NCBI GenBank assembly: GCA_947044365.1
Contig: OX345636.1
Coordinates: forward strand, 48,586,896-48,650,895
Source: Petrosia ficiformis
Lineage: Eukaryota > Porifera > Demospongiae > Haplosclerida > Petrosiidae
DNA: 64,000 nucleotides
Direction: 5' to 3'
In this document: piece after piece, positions 59,401 to 61,688 of the stretch
How the letters are laid out: the number at the start of each line of letters is the position of its first letter
How positions within the stretch are numbered: position 1 is the first letter of the stretch
The notes under the pieces: model-generated
Databases searched by the model: none
The model's input: only the letters and a program-made list of their open reading frames with translations
Told to the model about the DNA's origin: nothing
Translations under genes and position numbers: made by a program

Positions 59401-60231
59401 ACGACCATTCTTAATTTCTGGAGAACTATTGATATTAGAAAATGCAAGATGTAAATGTATATACATGTAGATCATCTTTAAATCATTATTCCAAAAATGA
59501 TCAAGTAAATGGAACACTCACTAGTTAAAAAATACATGTAGTTATCAATATTATAGATATGTTATAATTATGTTTCATAACTAACATATAAACCTATGGG
59601 ATTTTCGAGCATGCATGTCCAATGGCACTTTCATAACTAACACATAGCCCTAAATTGTCAAGGGTCAAATTTTCAATTTTGATGATATTCAACTATTTCG
59701 CAATTAAATTTTAGTGTTCACCAAAAATGCTCGATATGTGGTGGGTATGTTATCTTCCCAAACAGGCTGAACAGCACATGTTGAATATGTCAATGTTACA
59801 TTAACCCTAACCACCACACCCTTCTAATTCATTGGATTGTGTAGTATTTTGCAGTATGGTGTATCGTACTCAAATACTACGCTACATTTGAGAGTACATG
59901 TAAGTAGGGTGTTAGTATGAAAACTCAATTAGTCAGGTACTGTACATGTACAGTCAATAAAAAGTCACCATAGTACATTAACAGTAATTAGCTTGTCAGT
60001 ACAGTACAGTCTTACAAGTGTGGTGCTCAATTGACAAGTACATAAATTACACTTTTGAACTACTGTAGTGTGGAAATGAACTACTGAGTAATTACCGTAC
60101 TGTATAGTGACTTTTTATTGACATACATGTATACTGTATATGTACATATAAATGTACCTTGTCCAACATTAGAATTACATTCAGCAGATGCTAAAGTGTT
60201 TTCCAAGTGTGTGTACATTTCTTCACTTGAT
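11707..60231 (-). CDS. AP4E1: AP-4 complex epsilon subunit, 20 exons seen, 5' end outside window
   Basis: Large subunit of the AP-4 adaptor, which sorts cargo at the trans-Golgi network. The exons are 60158-60231, 46690-46812, 43541-43650, 42152-42291, 40886-40998, 40724-40836, 40067-40157, 38763-38890, 33090-33176, 31101-31212, 26588-26819, 25128-25217, 24252-24381, 23355-23561, 19812-20008, 17980-18244, 17091-17300, 15454-15593, 13131-13285 and 11707-11861. I placed each by its splice sites, and all phases are compatible. The product (about 957 codons here) matches epsilon-adaptin as I recall it: the HEAT trunk (SIYP, IDCLDDPDETLKRK, LAERFSPDNQWFIETMN, RLIAEG), the conserved SLSFLDSFVAEAL and GAPPYKPPH, a Ser/Thr-rich hinge, and the appendage ending in EIIKSEG and CLVHGK. 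Human epsilon is about 1137 residues, so roughly 300 N-terminal residues are missing to the right. I preferred epsilon over gamma-adaptin because of the YKPPH and C-terminal appendage motifs. A TTTATT (minus AATAAA) at 11204-11209 could be the poly(A) signal. Confidence 0.9.
12832..13032. mobile_element. MITE family C, copy in the right duplicate
   Basis: Same ends and interior as 585-802, with a shorter (TA)n tract. It lies in the last AP4E1 intron. Confidence 0.75.
13131..13285 (-). CDS. AP4E1: AP4E1 exon (appendage, platform part)
   Basis: Acceptor ATCTCTTCAG, donor ATAA|GTAAGTTA. It encodes PLKLTTPEFGKKWGNSSNE and ends NQFNFYPIEII, matching human PLKISSDDFGKLW and LRLHIIEII. A near-identical copy is at 901-1055. 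Confidence 0.93.
15454..15593 (-). CDS. AP4E1: AP4E1 exon (appendage); absent from duplicated copy
   Basis: Acceptor CTTGTTCAG, donor TCAG|GTAGGTTT. It encodes a segment ending RLFYDLSVSISDLIR that joins RPLK of the next exon, as human SVNLSLLDFIRPLK. The exon lies inside the 1028-bp segment (14917-15944) missing from the left duplicate. Confidence 0.88.
16762..16919. mobile_element. Foldback element with 9-bp target duplication
   Basis: Two arms of about 55 nt (GTGCTTCATTTAAGCTCACG... and its inverse) around a short C-rich loop. TAATAATTG occurs on both sides at 16753-16761 and 16920-16928. It is non-coding and hAT-like in the length of its target duplication. Confidence 0.7.
17091..17300 (-). 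CDS. AP4E1: AP4E1 exon (appendage, beta-sandwich part)
   Basis: Acceptor TCTGATAG, donor AAAT|GTAGGTTT. It contains ITASKILKPDQLILVVILTN then LTIEPPSNLKVT and GELDGF, paralleling human SVSSYKIWKDDCLLMVWSVT, IFPAENFKVT and GNLTGF. This is typical of an adaptin ear domain. Confidence 0.88.
17724..17913. mobile_element. MITE family C, diverged copy
   Basis: Left end TGTCAATGAAATGTCAACAT and the TACTGT-rich interior match the family; the right end is degenerate. It lies in the intron downstream of exon 17980-18244. Confidence 0.6.
17980..18244 (-). CDS. AP4E1: AP4E1 exon (hinge to appendage)
   Basis: Acceptor TTATATAG, donor AAAAG|GTGATAG. It begins SDDLIGLFDSPL, a second acidic-leucine motif, then a long Ser/Thr/Pro linker, ending VEITSHPVVQGWDKK at the start of the appendage. 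Confidence 0.82.
18650..18960 (+). repeat. Repeat family D end
   Basis: GC-richer start CCTCGCCTGCGTAGGCGGAG followed by TTTTGTCTGTCTGTCTG. A related end lies inverted near 23030, and related interior sequence occurs at 35900-36000. Probably the end of a larger transposon family. Confidence 0.5.
19812..20008 (-). CDS. AP4E1: AP4E1 exon (hinge)
   Basis: Acceptor CATTGTAG, donor ACAAG|GTAAAGAG. It starts DLDFSQSTTSTEAV and contains DPSSLFDNLL, a DLL-like acidic-hydrophobic motif in a Thr-rich linker. Phase 0 to 2 fits both neighbours. Confidence 0.8.
20041..20190. mobile_element. MITE family C, truncated copy
   Basis: Left end AATAAAATGTCACCATATAT and interior only; the right end is missing or replaced. 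It lies 33 bp upstream of the acceptor of exon 19812-20008. Confidence 0.5.
20595..20712. repeat. Long imperfect hairpin
   Basis: Arm TACCGGGGTGTATACGAAAT then ACCCGAGGTAATA (20595-20632) pairs with TATTACCGAGGGTATTTCTG then TATACACCCCGGGAAGGCAT (20672-20712). It lies about 230 bp upstream of the recombinase-like remnant and may be part of that element. Confidence 0.6.
20941..22090 (+). pseudogene. Crypton-like tyrosine recombinase, frameshifted
   Basis: Coding remnants occur in three frames: 20959-21321 (VPENTKKSTTWATCVFEEWV start), 21318-21608 and about 21677-22087. The last part contains NHSLRATGATSMF, then TGHR and LRKYEK. These are the H-x-x-R, G-H and tyrosine elements of the Crypton/DUF3504 tyrosine recombinases (ZMYM, QRICH1 relatives). 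In-frame stops and shifts near 21320 and 21610 break it. It lies in an AP4E1 intron on the opposite strand. Its target repeats were not identified. Confidence 0.7.
22500..23035. repeat. Repeat family D copy (related to 36740-37190)
   Basis: Segments such as CTCAAGTCTACCTCTAAA, CATACCTGTAGGTGGAGCTA and GAACCAAAAGGTTTTAG recur in the same order at 36780-37150. The right edge carries TCTGCCTACGCTACGCAGAG, an inverted relative of 18656. Open frames here are repeat-borne. Confidence 0.6.
23355..23561 (-). CDS. AP4E1: AP4E1 exon (hinge, ASALFTGL motif)
   Basis: Acceptor AATTACAG, donor CAA|GTGAGTATG. It contains PEQKRKSDIASALFTGLSGP, matching human EKEKQLLASSLFVGLGSE, then a basic stretch. It ends with DMLLDLQ, which runs into the next exon as DLDFSQS and resembles a clathrin-box-like acidic-leucine motif (inference). 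Confidence 0.87.
24252..24381 (-). CDS. AP4E1: AP4E1 exon (hinge)
   Basis: Acceptor TTTCTACAG, donor TTCAG|GTATATTG. It encodes an acidic, Ser/Thr-rich linker (NIENQEDIHTDEERHVTTSS, then PPEILNGGTRERKPD). No strong homology; supported by phase and splice sites. Confidence 0.75.
25128..25217 (-). CDS. AP4E1: AP4E1 exon (hinge, KWGREGY motif)
   Basis: Acceptor ATATTTTAG, donor AATAG|GTTAGTT. The peptide FQGIQLKGERKWGREGYKK resembles human LEGIKKLWGKEGYLPKK, a conserved hinge element. It ends in phase 2. Confidence 0.87.
25476..25967 (+). mobile_element. hAT-type element remnant with 8-bp target duplication
   Basis: Ends TAGTGCTGGGCAATAT and ATATTGCCCAGCACTA, flanked by GGGACAAT at 25468-25475 and 25968-25975. 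The plus-strand interior near 25655-25770 encodes SSSASERVFNTSAIIVSKKP then LKPKVNQYVGF, the hAT C-terminal dimerisation motif. It is internally deleted and inactive. Confidence 0.85.
26588..26819 (-). CDS. AP4E1: AP4E1 exon (hinge)
   Basis: Acceptor ATTATTAG, donor ACTT|GTGAGTCTG. It opens with EIKFQPYAAPTKPSHSLISS, comparable to human LNFEPYGLSFSSSG, and continues as a Ser/Thr/Pro-rich, probably disordered linker. Support is mainly phase, position and the F-x-PY motif. Confidence 0.82.
26875..27255 (+). mobile_element. MITE family A, diverged copy
   Basis: Starts ATGGCCCGTAGGGCCATCC and TATGATTGCTTTCC, ends ACAAAGCAGTCATAGGGATA. It is shorter and more diverged than the copies at 3298 and 56410. 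It lies just upstream of the acceptor of exon 26588-26819. Confidence 0.7.
27700..28019. mobile_element. Short TIR element, CAGTGTACAATATT ends
   Basis: Ends CAGTGTACAATATT and AATATTGTACACTG, with CAGTTT directly repeated on both sides (6 bp). It is non-coding, with GGCCAT-rich subterminal inverted motifs. Confidence 0.7.
28673..29000 (+). mobile_element. MITE family A, partial copy
   Basis: GGCCATCCTTATGATTGCTT start and the family interior (TATACGTAGTTAAGGAAGTT) are present. The right end is unclear. A further 3' end fragment (ACAAAGCAATCATAGGGATA) is near 30506. Confidence 0.6.
29577..29675. repeat. Long hairpin
   Basis: Arms from GTTATATCACAGCCACTTGT to its inverse ACTCGTGCTGTGATATAAC pair over about 40 nt around CGCCCTCGGGCTCAG. 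Upstream, AGATATAGCAC is repeated three or four times at 29398-29462. Confidence 0.7.
29708..30013. mobile_element. hAT-like MITE, TAGGGCTGGGA ends
   Basis: Ends TAGGGCTGGGAATCGGCTGA and ATTAATCGTCCCAGCCCTA, set in an ATATATAT tract that could hide an 8-bp target duplication. A relative in inverse orientation ends at 28412 (TTCCCAGCCCTA). Confidence 0.65.
31101..31212 (-). CDS. AP4E1: AP4E1 exon (conserved SLSFLD / YKPPH)
   Basis: Acceptor CCACTAG, donor CCTT|GTAAGTGTC. It encodes VDSSLSFLDSFVAEALVQGA then PPYKPPH, nearly identical to human VDASLSFLDGFVAEGLSQGA and PYKPPH. This motif is typical of epsilon rather than other AP large subunits. Confidence 0.95.
31717..31890. repeat. Long near-perfect hairpin, 55-nt arms
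   Basis: 31717-31771 is the reverse complement of 31836-31890 with one mismatch (TGGTGTGTT against AACACGCCA). A second shorter pair (TTGCATTCGTGTT, AACACGAATGCAA) overlaps it. It lies in an AP4E1 intron. Confidence 0.8.
32018..32440 (+). mobile_element. MITE family A, diverged copy
   Basis: CATCCCTACAATTGCTTTCC start and the interior ATGCAAGAATCTTTAACAAG, CACTAGTGCCATCAG. It shares the whole interior of 3298-3836 at lower identity and includes an in-frame but probably meaningless 60-codon frame. Confidence 0.7.
32593..32669. mobile_element. Tiny TIR element, CAGTACCTGAC ends
   Basis: CAGTACCTGACATTATTAAA pairs with CTTAATAAAGTCAGGTACTG. A 263-bp relative with the same ends is at 39272-39534. 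Confidence 0.55.
33090..33176 (-). CDS. AP4E1: AP4E1 exon (trunk-hinge junction)
   Basis: Donor GAG|GTACATG. The acceptor is ATTATTACAG, supplied by the edge of a long AAT/ATT microsatellite. It encodes RCSELLELSESLQLMQNVLP then LDSSCEDLE, matching human NVELMKSLLPVDRSCEDL. Confidence 0.9.
33181..33246. repeat. (AAT)n microsatellite at a splice acceptor
   Basis: About 22 AAT units, starting four bases from the acceptor dinucleotide of AP4E1 exon 33090-33176. On the minus strand it forms the (ATT)n pyrimidine-rich tract. Confidence 0.9.
33269..33380. repeat. 112-bp direct repeat, first copy (SINE body)
   Basis: AGCTGCGGTCATGTTGTTTC to CTATATCACA, apparently identical to 33712-33823. The second copy follows a tRNA-like head, so this looks like a SINE body. 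The stretch 33381-33642 between them holds no gene I can see. Confidence 0.75.
33643..33823 (+). mobile_element. tRNA-derived SINE
   Basis: Head with A-box-like TGGCTTAGTGGTTGGAGC and B-box GGTTCGAGTCC (33701-33711), followed by the 112-bp body at 33712-33823. The tRNA fold is imperfect (the anticodon stem-loop does not form well), so it is tRNA-derived rather than a tRNA gene. Confidence 0.7.
33990..34730 (+). pseudogene. Unrecognised coding remnant
   Basis: Open segments with protein-like composition: a coiled-coil-like VPLVKDNSKLKAEIAKIKEV near 34077-34140, and a Ser-rich then basic stretch (34350-34595). After a stop and frame change, VKGILIDKMCGAVRCSLSVN continues to about 34690. I do not recognise a family. 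It could be an exon cluster or a decayed element. It lies opposite an AP4E1 intron. Confidence 0.3.
34984..35175. repeat. 192-bp direct repeat, left copy
   Basis: Matches 35501-35692 with a single difference that I can see (AAATTAAG against AAATGAAG). The repeats flank a GC-richer 325-bp insert (35176-35500). Confidence 0.9.
35176..35500. other. GC-rich insert between 192-bp direct repeats
   Basis: Its composition differs sharply from the surroundings (CTCCCGGAATCGATTACATG, CTCCGGCTCCGGCTCC). It has no convincing start or family match; the open frame across it is probably incidental. It may be a SINE-like insert. Confidence 0.5.
35501..35692. repeat. 192-bp direct repeat, right copy
   Basis: Second copy of 34984-35175. 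The flanking bases give no matching short target duplication around the pair. Confidence 0.9.
36740..37190. repeat. Repeat family D copy
   Basis: Collinear with 22500-22950 (AAGAATGCACGTGCACATAC, GACAGCCATGAAACAGGATC, TTGTCATAACTT). 35700-36740 upstream holds another family fragment (near 35900-36000) and otherwise nothing I can call. Confidence 0.6.
37245..37570 (+). pseudogene. HIRAN-like domain ORF fragment
   Basis: Reading through one shift near 37310, the plus strand gives CGRRGYHVYRTI, then NTIHESSNNYDRYAIAATKD, HLPKEISRVTWYIMQY and LIQGGLEIPVEVTV. This pattern matches the HIRAN-like proteins common in cnidarian and sponge genomes, as I recall them. It is broken by stops (37499) and short. 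It is probably a transposon-borne or dead fragment. Confidence 0.45.
37848..38728 (-). mobile_element. piggyBac-like MITE, longest copy
   Basis: TTAA at 37844-37847 and 38729-38732, ends CCCTTAGAGGACTGA and TCAGTCCTCTAAGGG, a nearly perfect TIR pair. It is inverted relative to 7817-8300 and carries extra interior sequence (38190-38700) absent from the shorter copies. Confidence 0.85.
38763..38890 (-). CDS. AP4E1: AP4E1 exon (trunk end)
   Basis: Acceptor TTATTTCCAG, donor ACAG|GTACGTA. It encodes TRSCVINAITRLVAQLGYLP then DYVHSQVALNLTSVDTDVQQ, equivalent to the human KAWLIAAVTKLTSQ segment. A piggyBac-like MITE ends 35 bp past the donor, and another MITE begins 40 bp before the acceptor. Confidence 0.85.
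38931..39132. mobile_element. MITE family C copy
   Basis: TGGCAATAAAAAACTGCCAT start and ATGGTGACGTTTTACTGACA end with the TACTGT-rich interior. It lies 40 bp upstream of the acceptor of AP4E1 exon 38763-38890. Confidence 0.7.
39272..39534. mobile_element. TIR element, CAGTACCTGAC ends
   Basis: CAGTACCTGACTTTATTAAG and its inverse ending GTCAGGTACTG enclose subterminal repeats of TAGTACTA type. 39540-40060 has no gene I can see. Confidence 0.6.
40067..40157 (-). CDS. AP4E1: AP4E1 exon (trunk end)
   Basis: Acceptor GATTTGTAG, donor GAAG|GTATGTAA. It encodes VVGEYAYVAEDIEMEDIIEK then ITGLMNNEYE, matching the human VLGEYSYLL helix and the following acidic segment. Confidence 0.87.
40724..40836 (-). 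CDS. AP4E1: AP4E1 exon (trunk)
   Basis: Acceptor TTATTTAG, donor TGG|GTATGATA. The peptide TEDDEIDKELRNNAVLSYLE then LLDKPHLPDILIKIICW parallels human DDETEDQQLRLYAVQSYLTLL and FLQVMSWVLGEY. Phase 2-to-0 joins are consistent on both sides. Confidence 0.88.
40886..40998 (-). CDS. AP4E1: AP4E1 exon (trunk) after the AT-AC intron
   Basis: Starts after a terminal AC (U12-type) and ends GAAG|GTAGTAT. It encodes FSPDNQWFIETMNSIFEIGG then NLVRREVSHNLMRLIAEG, close to human APDNAWFIQTMNAVFSVGGD and NNFLRLLAEG. Confidence 0.93.
40999..42151 (-). other. U12-type (AT-AC) intron of AP4E1
   Basis: The intron begins ATATCCTTTC, the U12-type 5' consensus. It ends TTTCTTAAC, then 11 nt to the terminal AC (branch-point consensus TTCCTTAAC). 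Splicing AG|A here gives LAER-FSPDNQWFIET, in line with human LAEKYAPDNAWFIQT, and leaves no alternative GT-AG solution. Most of the intron is a 78/82-bp minisatellite. Confidence 0.9.
41165..41985. repeat. 78/82-bp minisatellite inside the AT-AC intron
   Basis: About ten units of GCACCAACATATGTATATGT...TTTCCGACACCTATTAATTA. Two length classes differ by a 4-bp insertion (ATAATT). The long open frames on both strands here are repeat-borne. Confidence 0.9.
42152..42291 (-). CDS. AP4E1: AP4E1 exon (trunk) with U12-type donor
   Basis: Acceptor GTTTTTCAG. It encodes TLDLLYKMTNPANVKEITSR through FIKADLVAKLTQLAER, matching human TLELLYRITNAQN and VNLVGKIAELAEK. It ends GAAAG|ATATCCTTT, a minor-spliceosome AT-AC donor. 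No GT donor lies near the point where the protein match ends. Confidence 0.93.
42873..42945 (-). tRNA. tRNA-like gene, apparent GGA anticodon
   Basis: The minus strand folds as a full class I cloverleaf: acceptor GCCTTGG/CTGAGGC, D arm GCTC-AGTTGGTA-GAGC, anticodon stem TCTGT/ACAGA with loop CTGGAGT, and T arm GTGGG-TTCGAAT-TCCAC. The A and B boxes are perfect. A GGA anticodon would mean serine, but serine tRNAs have a long variable arm and this one has five bases. It may therefore be a tRNA pseudogene or SINE head. An inverted copy of its 3' end (ACCTGAGGCAA) lies at 42841-42851. Confidence 0.6.
43060..43560. repeat. 63-bp minisatellite spanning an exon-intron boundary
   Basis: About eight units, each containing TTGAAGAGAAAGGTA on the minus strand, the same as the end and donor of AP4E1 exon 43541-43650. 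One unit is 9 bp short. The long plus-strand frame over this array is a repeat artefact. Confidence 0.9.
43541..43650 (-). CDS. AP4E1: AP4E1 exon (trunk) with tandemly repeated donor
   Basis: Acceptor CTTTGACAG, donor AAAG|GTACGATA. It encodes ITSLASLVQVEPKYALDYQM then IVIDCLDDPDETLKRK, matching human LALQHQMTIIECLDHPDPIIKR. The last ~20 exon bases and the donor recur every 63 bp downstream in a minisatellite, so other donors are possible (see findings). Confidence 0.93.
43992..44262. repeat. MITE family C end and CAGTACAGTGCAG array
   Basis: ACAATAAAAAGTCACCAGAC resembles a family C end. It is followed by tandem AGTACAGT/AGTGCAGT blocks and a direct repeat of TACACAGTAGTACTGTTTAT (44069 and 44193). 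Non-coding. Confidence 0.5.
44370..45430 (+). pseudogene. Gene-like repeat block with coiled coil and 14-residue repeats
   Basis: The block 44370-44720 is paralogous to interrupted sequence at 52980-57180. It contains an exon-like stretch after CTTTTCAG (EEEFLEGVFQPFVDEDDEND). Further on, 45105-45428 encodes CNEKIKKLERTDALVVQKSL then four units of about 14 residues (VPVSNHALKSHIPS). Family unknown; probably a decayed mobile element. Confidence 0.4.
45483..46250 (-). pseudogene. Tc1/mariner transposase remnant
   Basis: The N-terminal part (about 46000-46210) has helix-turn-helix sequence LLREEGFVVNRSRVMKFLKR. The C-terminal part (45483-45695) has the catalytic GNDPKHTS and DPNPIENMWHELKEYLRR, the second Asp and the Glu of a DDE triad. 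The middle is frameshifted. Confidence 0.75.
46310..46455. repeat. Foldback hairpin next to the Tc1 remnant
   Basis: CCCAAAAGTACAGTACAGTA... pairs with ...TACTGTACTTTTGGG, and the central GTAGTTGAGCTCAC pairs with GTGAGCTCAACTAC. The arms are about 55-60 nt with small mismatches. It may be the end of the neighbouring transposon or a separate MITE. Confidence 0.7.
46690..46812 (-). CDS. AP4E1: AP4E1 exon (trunk, SIYP helix)
   Basis: Acceptor TTTACTAG, donor CTAG|GTATGAA. The peptide AITYECIRTVTSIYP, then ALIKKAADSIARFL and WKYLG, aligns with human LFECVHTVYSIYP and ELLEKAAKCIGKFV, NLKYLG. This is one of the clearest matches in the gene. Confidence 0.93.
47290..48175 (+). pseudogene. Tc1/mariner transposase remnant
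   Basis: Segments in changing frames: MSVSRVGVHKFLQRFEESG near 47302, then QMRRDDETSAHQLHAI. Near 47870-48010 follow MADNDSQHTS and SPDLNTIENLWHEFM with catalytic Asp and Glu. Stops and shifts make it inactive. Related to 45483-46250. Confidence 0.7.
48361..49110. repeat. 80-bp higher-order minisatellite built from ~20-bp TACCTGTTAC units
   Basis: The core TAATGTACCTGTTAC recurs about every 20 bp, and four subunits form an 80-bp unit (AAGGGTACCTGTTACCATTC...) repeated five to six times. The final part (49020-49125) carries the same motif in inverse orientation. Confidence 0.9.
49730..49960 (+). pseudogene. Tc1-like N-terminal fragment
   Basis: GLNKFITSQYLSGSIGRRPG follows a leucine-rich helix, like the paired-type DNA-binding region of the other Tc1 remnants here (IGRKPGSSHPSK at 46080). 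Frame broken near 49840. The 49110-49640 stretch before it has only ACATGT tracts. Confidence 0.5.
49990..51060 (+). pseudogene. Decayed hAT-like transposase
   Basis: Recognisable pieces: IIVDSSNVSNNIITNSEFC at about 50056, ITANGSNMVAAFRN at about 50396 (the hAT DNASNM-KAF motif), TCWSSTYKLSRFV at about 50703 (the TRWNST-like motif) and a segment to 51059. Many stops and frame changes. Confidence 0.5.
51530..52216. repeat. 57-bp minisatellite
   Basis: About 12 units of AGTGTTCCACTTCATGAGGA...CACCAAGCAGCCT. The unit is a multiple of three, so long frames occur (VFHFMRKKLLYFSSTPSSL per unit). They are repeat-borne. Confidence 0.9.
52450..53262. repeat. 71-bp minisatellite interrupted by a retrotransposon
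   Basis: About 11 units of CATAAGATACATTGTATTTC...GGCCTGAAGAGGAGTCAATG. Related single-copy sequence is at 44370-44460. The motif resumes after the LINE at 56346 (GTCTGAAGAGGAGTCAGTGT). Confidence 0.9.
53262..56345 (+). mobile_element. Non-LTR retrotransposon inserted in the 71-bp satellite
   Basis: About 3.08 kb, bounded on both sides by satellite sequence. One long coding region (next entry) fills it, with no LTRs. GC content is higher than in the flanks. No clear poly(A) tail is seen; the 3' end is AT-rich. Confidence 0.8.
53270..56218 (+). pseudogene. Retrotransposon reverse transcriptase ORF, two frameshifts
   Basis: About 980 codons in three segments: 53237-~54097, ~54097-~54825 and ~54825-56218. 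The reverse-transcriptase core includes NPGVRPIGVGEV, motif A VDASNAFN, motif B TTQGDPLAM and motif C YADDAA. Downstream come a zinc-finger-like CVCGNDFAVEHALSC and a nuclease-like end (DYFDVRVFNP, then EHGTFTPLIF). The layout (one ORF, RT, then CCHC finger and possible restriction-like endonuclease) suggests a site-specific-type non-LTR clade (R2/NeSL/HERO-like), but I cannot settle the clade. The shifts lie at a GGGG run near 54097 and near 54825. Confidence 0.75.
56410..56948 (+). mobile_element. MITE family A, copy 2
   Basis: Nearly identical to 3298-3836, including the (TA)n tract, so both copies moved recently. It splits sequence paralogous to 44500-44720, which resumes at about 56955. 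Confidence 0.85.
57346..57681. mobile_element. hAT-like MITE with 8-bp target duplication
   Basis: Ends TAGTGATGTGCGATAC and GTATCGCACATCCCTA, flanked by GAGTTGAA at 57338-57345 and 57682-57689. The interior is rich in ATATCGAT motifs. Non-coding. Confidence 0.85.
57800..59420 (+). pseudogene. Tc1-like remnant split by a piggyBac-like MITE
   Basis: The N-terminal part near 57860-58010 reads TPTIAKLLHKEELKATRIGF then HKFIKKFKTFGRFSVRPG. The C-terminal part near 59320-59400 has NWWKNPAASPDANIIETKNN, the second catalytic region. The MITE at 58403-59008 sits between them. Many stops. Confidence 0.55.
58403..59008 (+). mobile_element. piggyBac-like MITE, copy 2
   Basis: TTAA at 58399-58402 and 59009-59012, ends CCCTTAGAACACTGATGTCA and inverse CTGTAAGGG. 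The interior is the same as 7817-8300 plus an extra ~120 bp near 58500-58620. Confidence 0.85.
59952..60122. mobile_element. MITE family C copy
   Basis: AGTCAATAAAAAGTCACCAT start and ATAGTGACTTTTTATTGACA end, a good TIR pair. It lies 36 bp downstream of the donor of AP4E1 exon 60158-60231. 59460-59950 holds no gene I can see. Confidence 0.75.
60158..60231 (-). CDS. AP4E1: AP4E1 exon (trunk), most 5' confirmed exon
   Basis: Acceptor CTTAATTAG and donor G|GTACATT. It encodes SSEEMYTHLENTLASAECN, matching the human SELMYDVLDESLRRAELN region. It ends in phase 1, and the next exon 13.3 kb downstream completes the codon. A short TIR element ends 36 bp downstream of the donor. Confidence 0.85.
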
Positions 60232-60614
60232 CTAATTAAGAAAGAAATAATTATATTATAATATTATACATGTACATGTACAGTATGTGTATGTAGGATT
60301 AATATATAGGATTTTCAGTTTTTGGGATGAAACAAAGCACTATCCTGTTCTATTACTTTTACTATTTTGGCATATATGGTATGAATGAATACATGTATGT
60401 ACACGCAGTATAACTAAAAATTTGAAAGGTCAAAAAACCTTCATAGAGTAAAACAGCAATTGCAATACAGAATAGATGTGAGTGACATTATCAATACAGA
60501 GATAATTATAACAATAACATGTCATTATATATCGATCTAGCTATTCAATATGATAATAACTACATGTAACTACATGATCTCATACAGGAATTACATATGT
60601 ACATGTATGCTTGT

Positions 60615-60860
60615 TATCCTGAAGAATCAGTGCCTTATGGAAGTCCTATTGAAGGAATTTGGTAATCAACTCAGGATATGTGAGTTACAGATTCCTGTGA
60701 TCAGATGCACTAAATTTAATGGGAAAGTAGATTTGGGATTTGCTAAATTACATCAAAATGATGACAGCACTGGTGTGCCTGCACTGAATCATGAAGGGCA
60801 GATGAAAAAGGTTGAGATTGAATTTGCTGCCAATGAAATAAAGGACAGGGGTTGGTAAAA
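60615..60860 (+). other. Open segment of unknown nature
   Basis: An open plus-strand stretch with protein-like composition (MEVLLKEFGNQLRICELQIP then KFNGKVDLGFAKLHQNDD). It may be an exon ending at TTG|GTAAAAAT, but its phase does not fit the next candidate exon at 61689. I do not recognise it. 60860-61680 shows no other gene. Confidence 0.25.
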
Positions 60861-61488
60861 ATAATGGGTGGAATGTGGAGCAGATGAGGCAGTAATTGCT
60901 GTACATATAGTAAGTCGATTATGTAATGGTTAGTTAAGCAGTGTCACTGTGGTCCTCCGGTACCACAATGTGTCTTATTGTAGTTTATGCACACTGGGAC
61001 CAAGTGGACGGTACATGTACATGTAGGTACATATGTGCTCAGTGGATATATTAGACATTTCCACTAGATAAGCAATGGCAAGGAACAATCATGAAATTGA
61101 ACCAAGAGAAGTGAAAGAATGGTAGAGTTAGTAATGACAGAGAAAAAAAAGCAAGTACAATGCTTTCCCACTGGCTTATAGATCAATTCGAAACACAAAT
61201 GATGGTACCATGTTTAGGCTGGGCCAGCCGAAGCCATCCAAAATGTGAAGTTTCTTTCACCATAGCTAGAAATAATCGTGAATTTGTACCAAGAGAAATC
61301 AAACGATGTTAAGAGTTAGTAAAAAAAGTTATCCAGCATAGAAAAAATTGGCAAGTACAGTACTGCTTTCTCATAAGCTTATAATCAACTCAGAACTAAA
61401 GAGTTCCAATTCCCTGGCTATATACATTATGTAGCTGTAGTTATTTTTGTGGAATATTAGACATTGGTTTGACTCCTATACTTTTTGG

Positions 61489-61509
61489 GGGGGGGGGGGG
61501 GGGGGGAGG
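61489..61509. repeat. Poly-G run
   Basis: An uninterrupted run of about 20 G on the plus strand, followed by AGGGG. Unusual in this AT-rich window; length may be an assembly or sequencing artefact. Confidence 0.8.
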
Positions 61510-61688
61510 GGAATATTTGTGTAGTCGAGGGGAGAGTAGCTTGACTGGTCATAATCATTTTCTCCATAAAATTGAAATGCAACTCCAAGTGTCCCTAAGC
61601 TATAGATAGTTGTGGTGGCAGGTTATGGTTTATAGTTTAGTGATCAAGATTAGGTCTCAAATATCATTAAAACTTTTTTTCCTTATAG

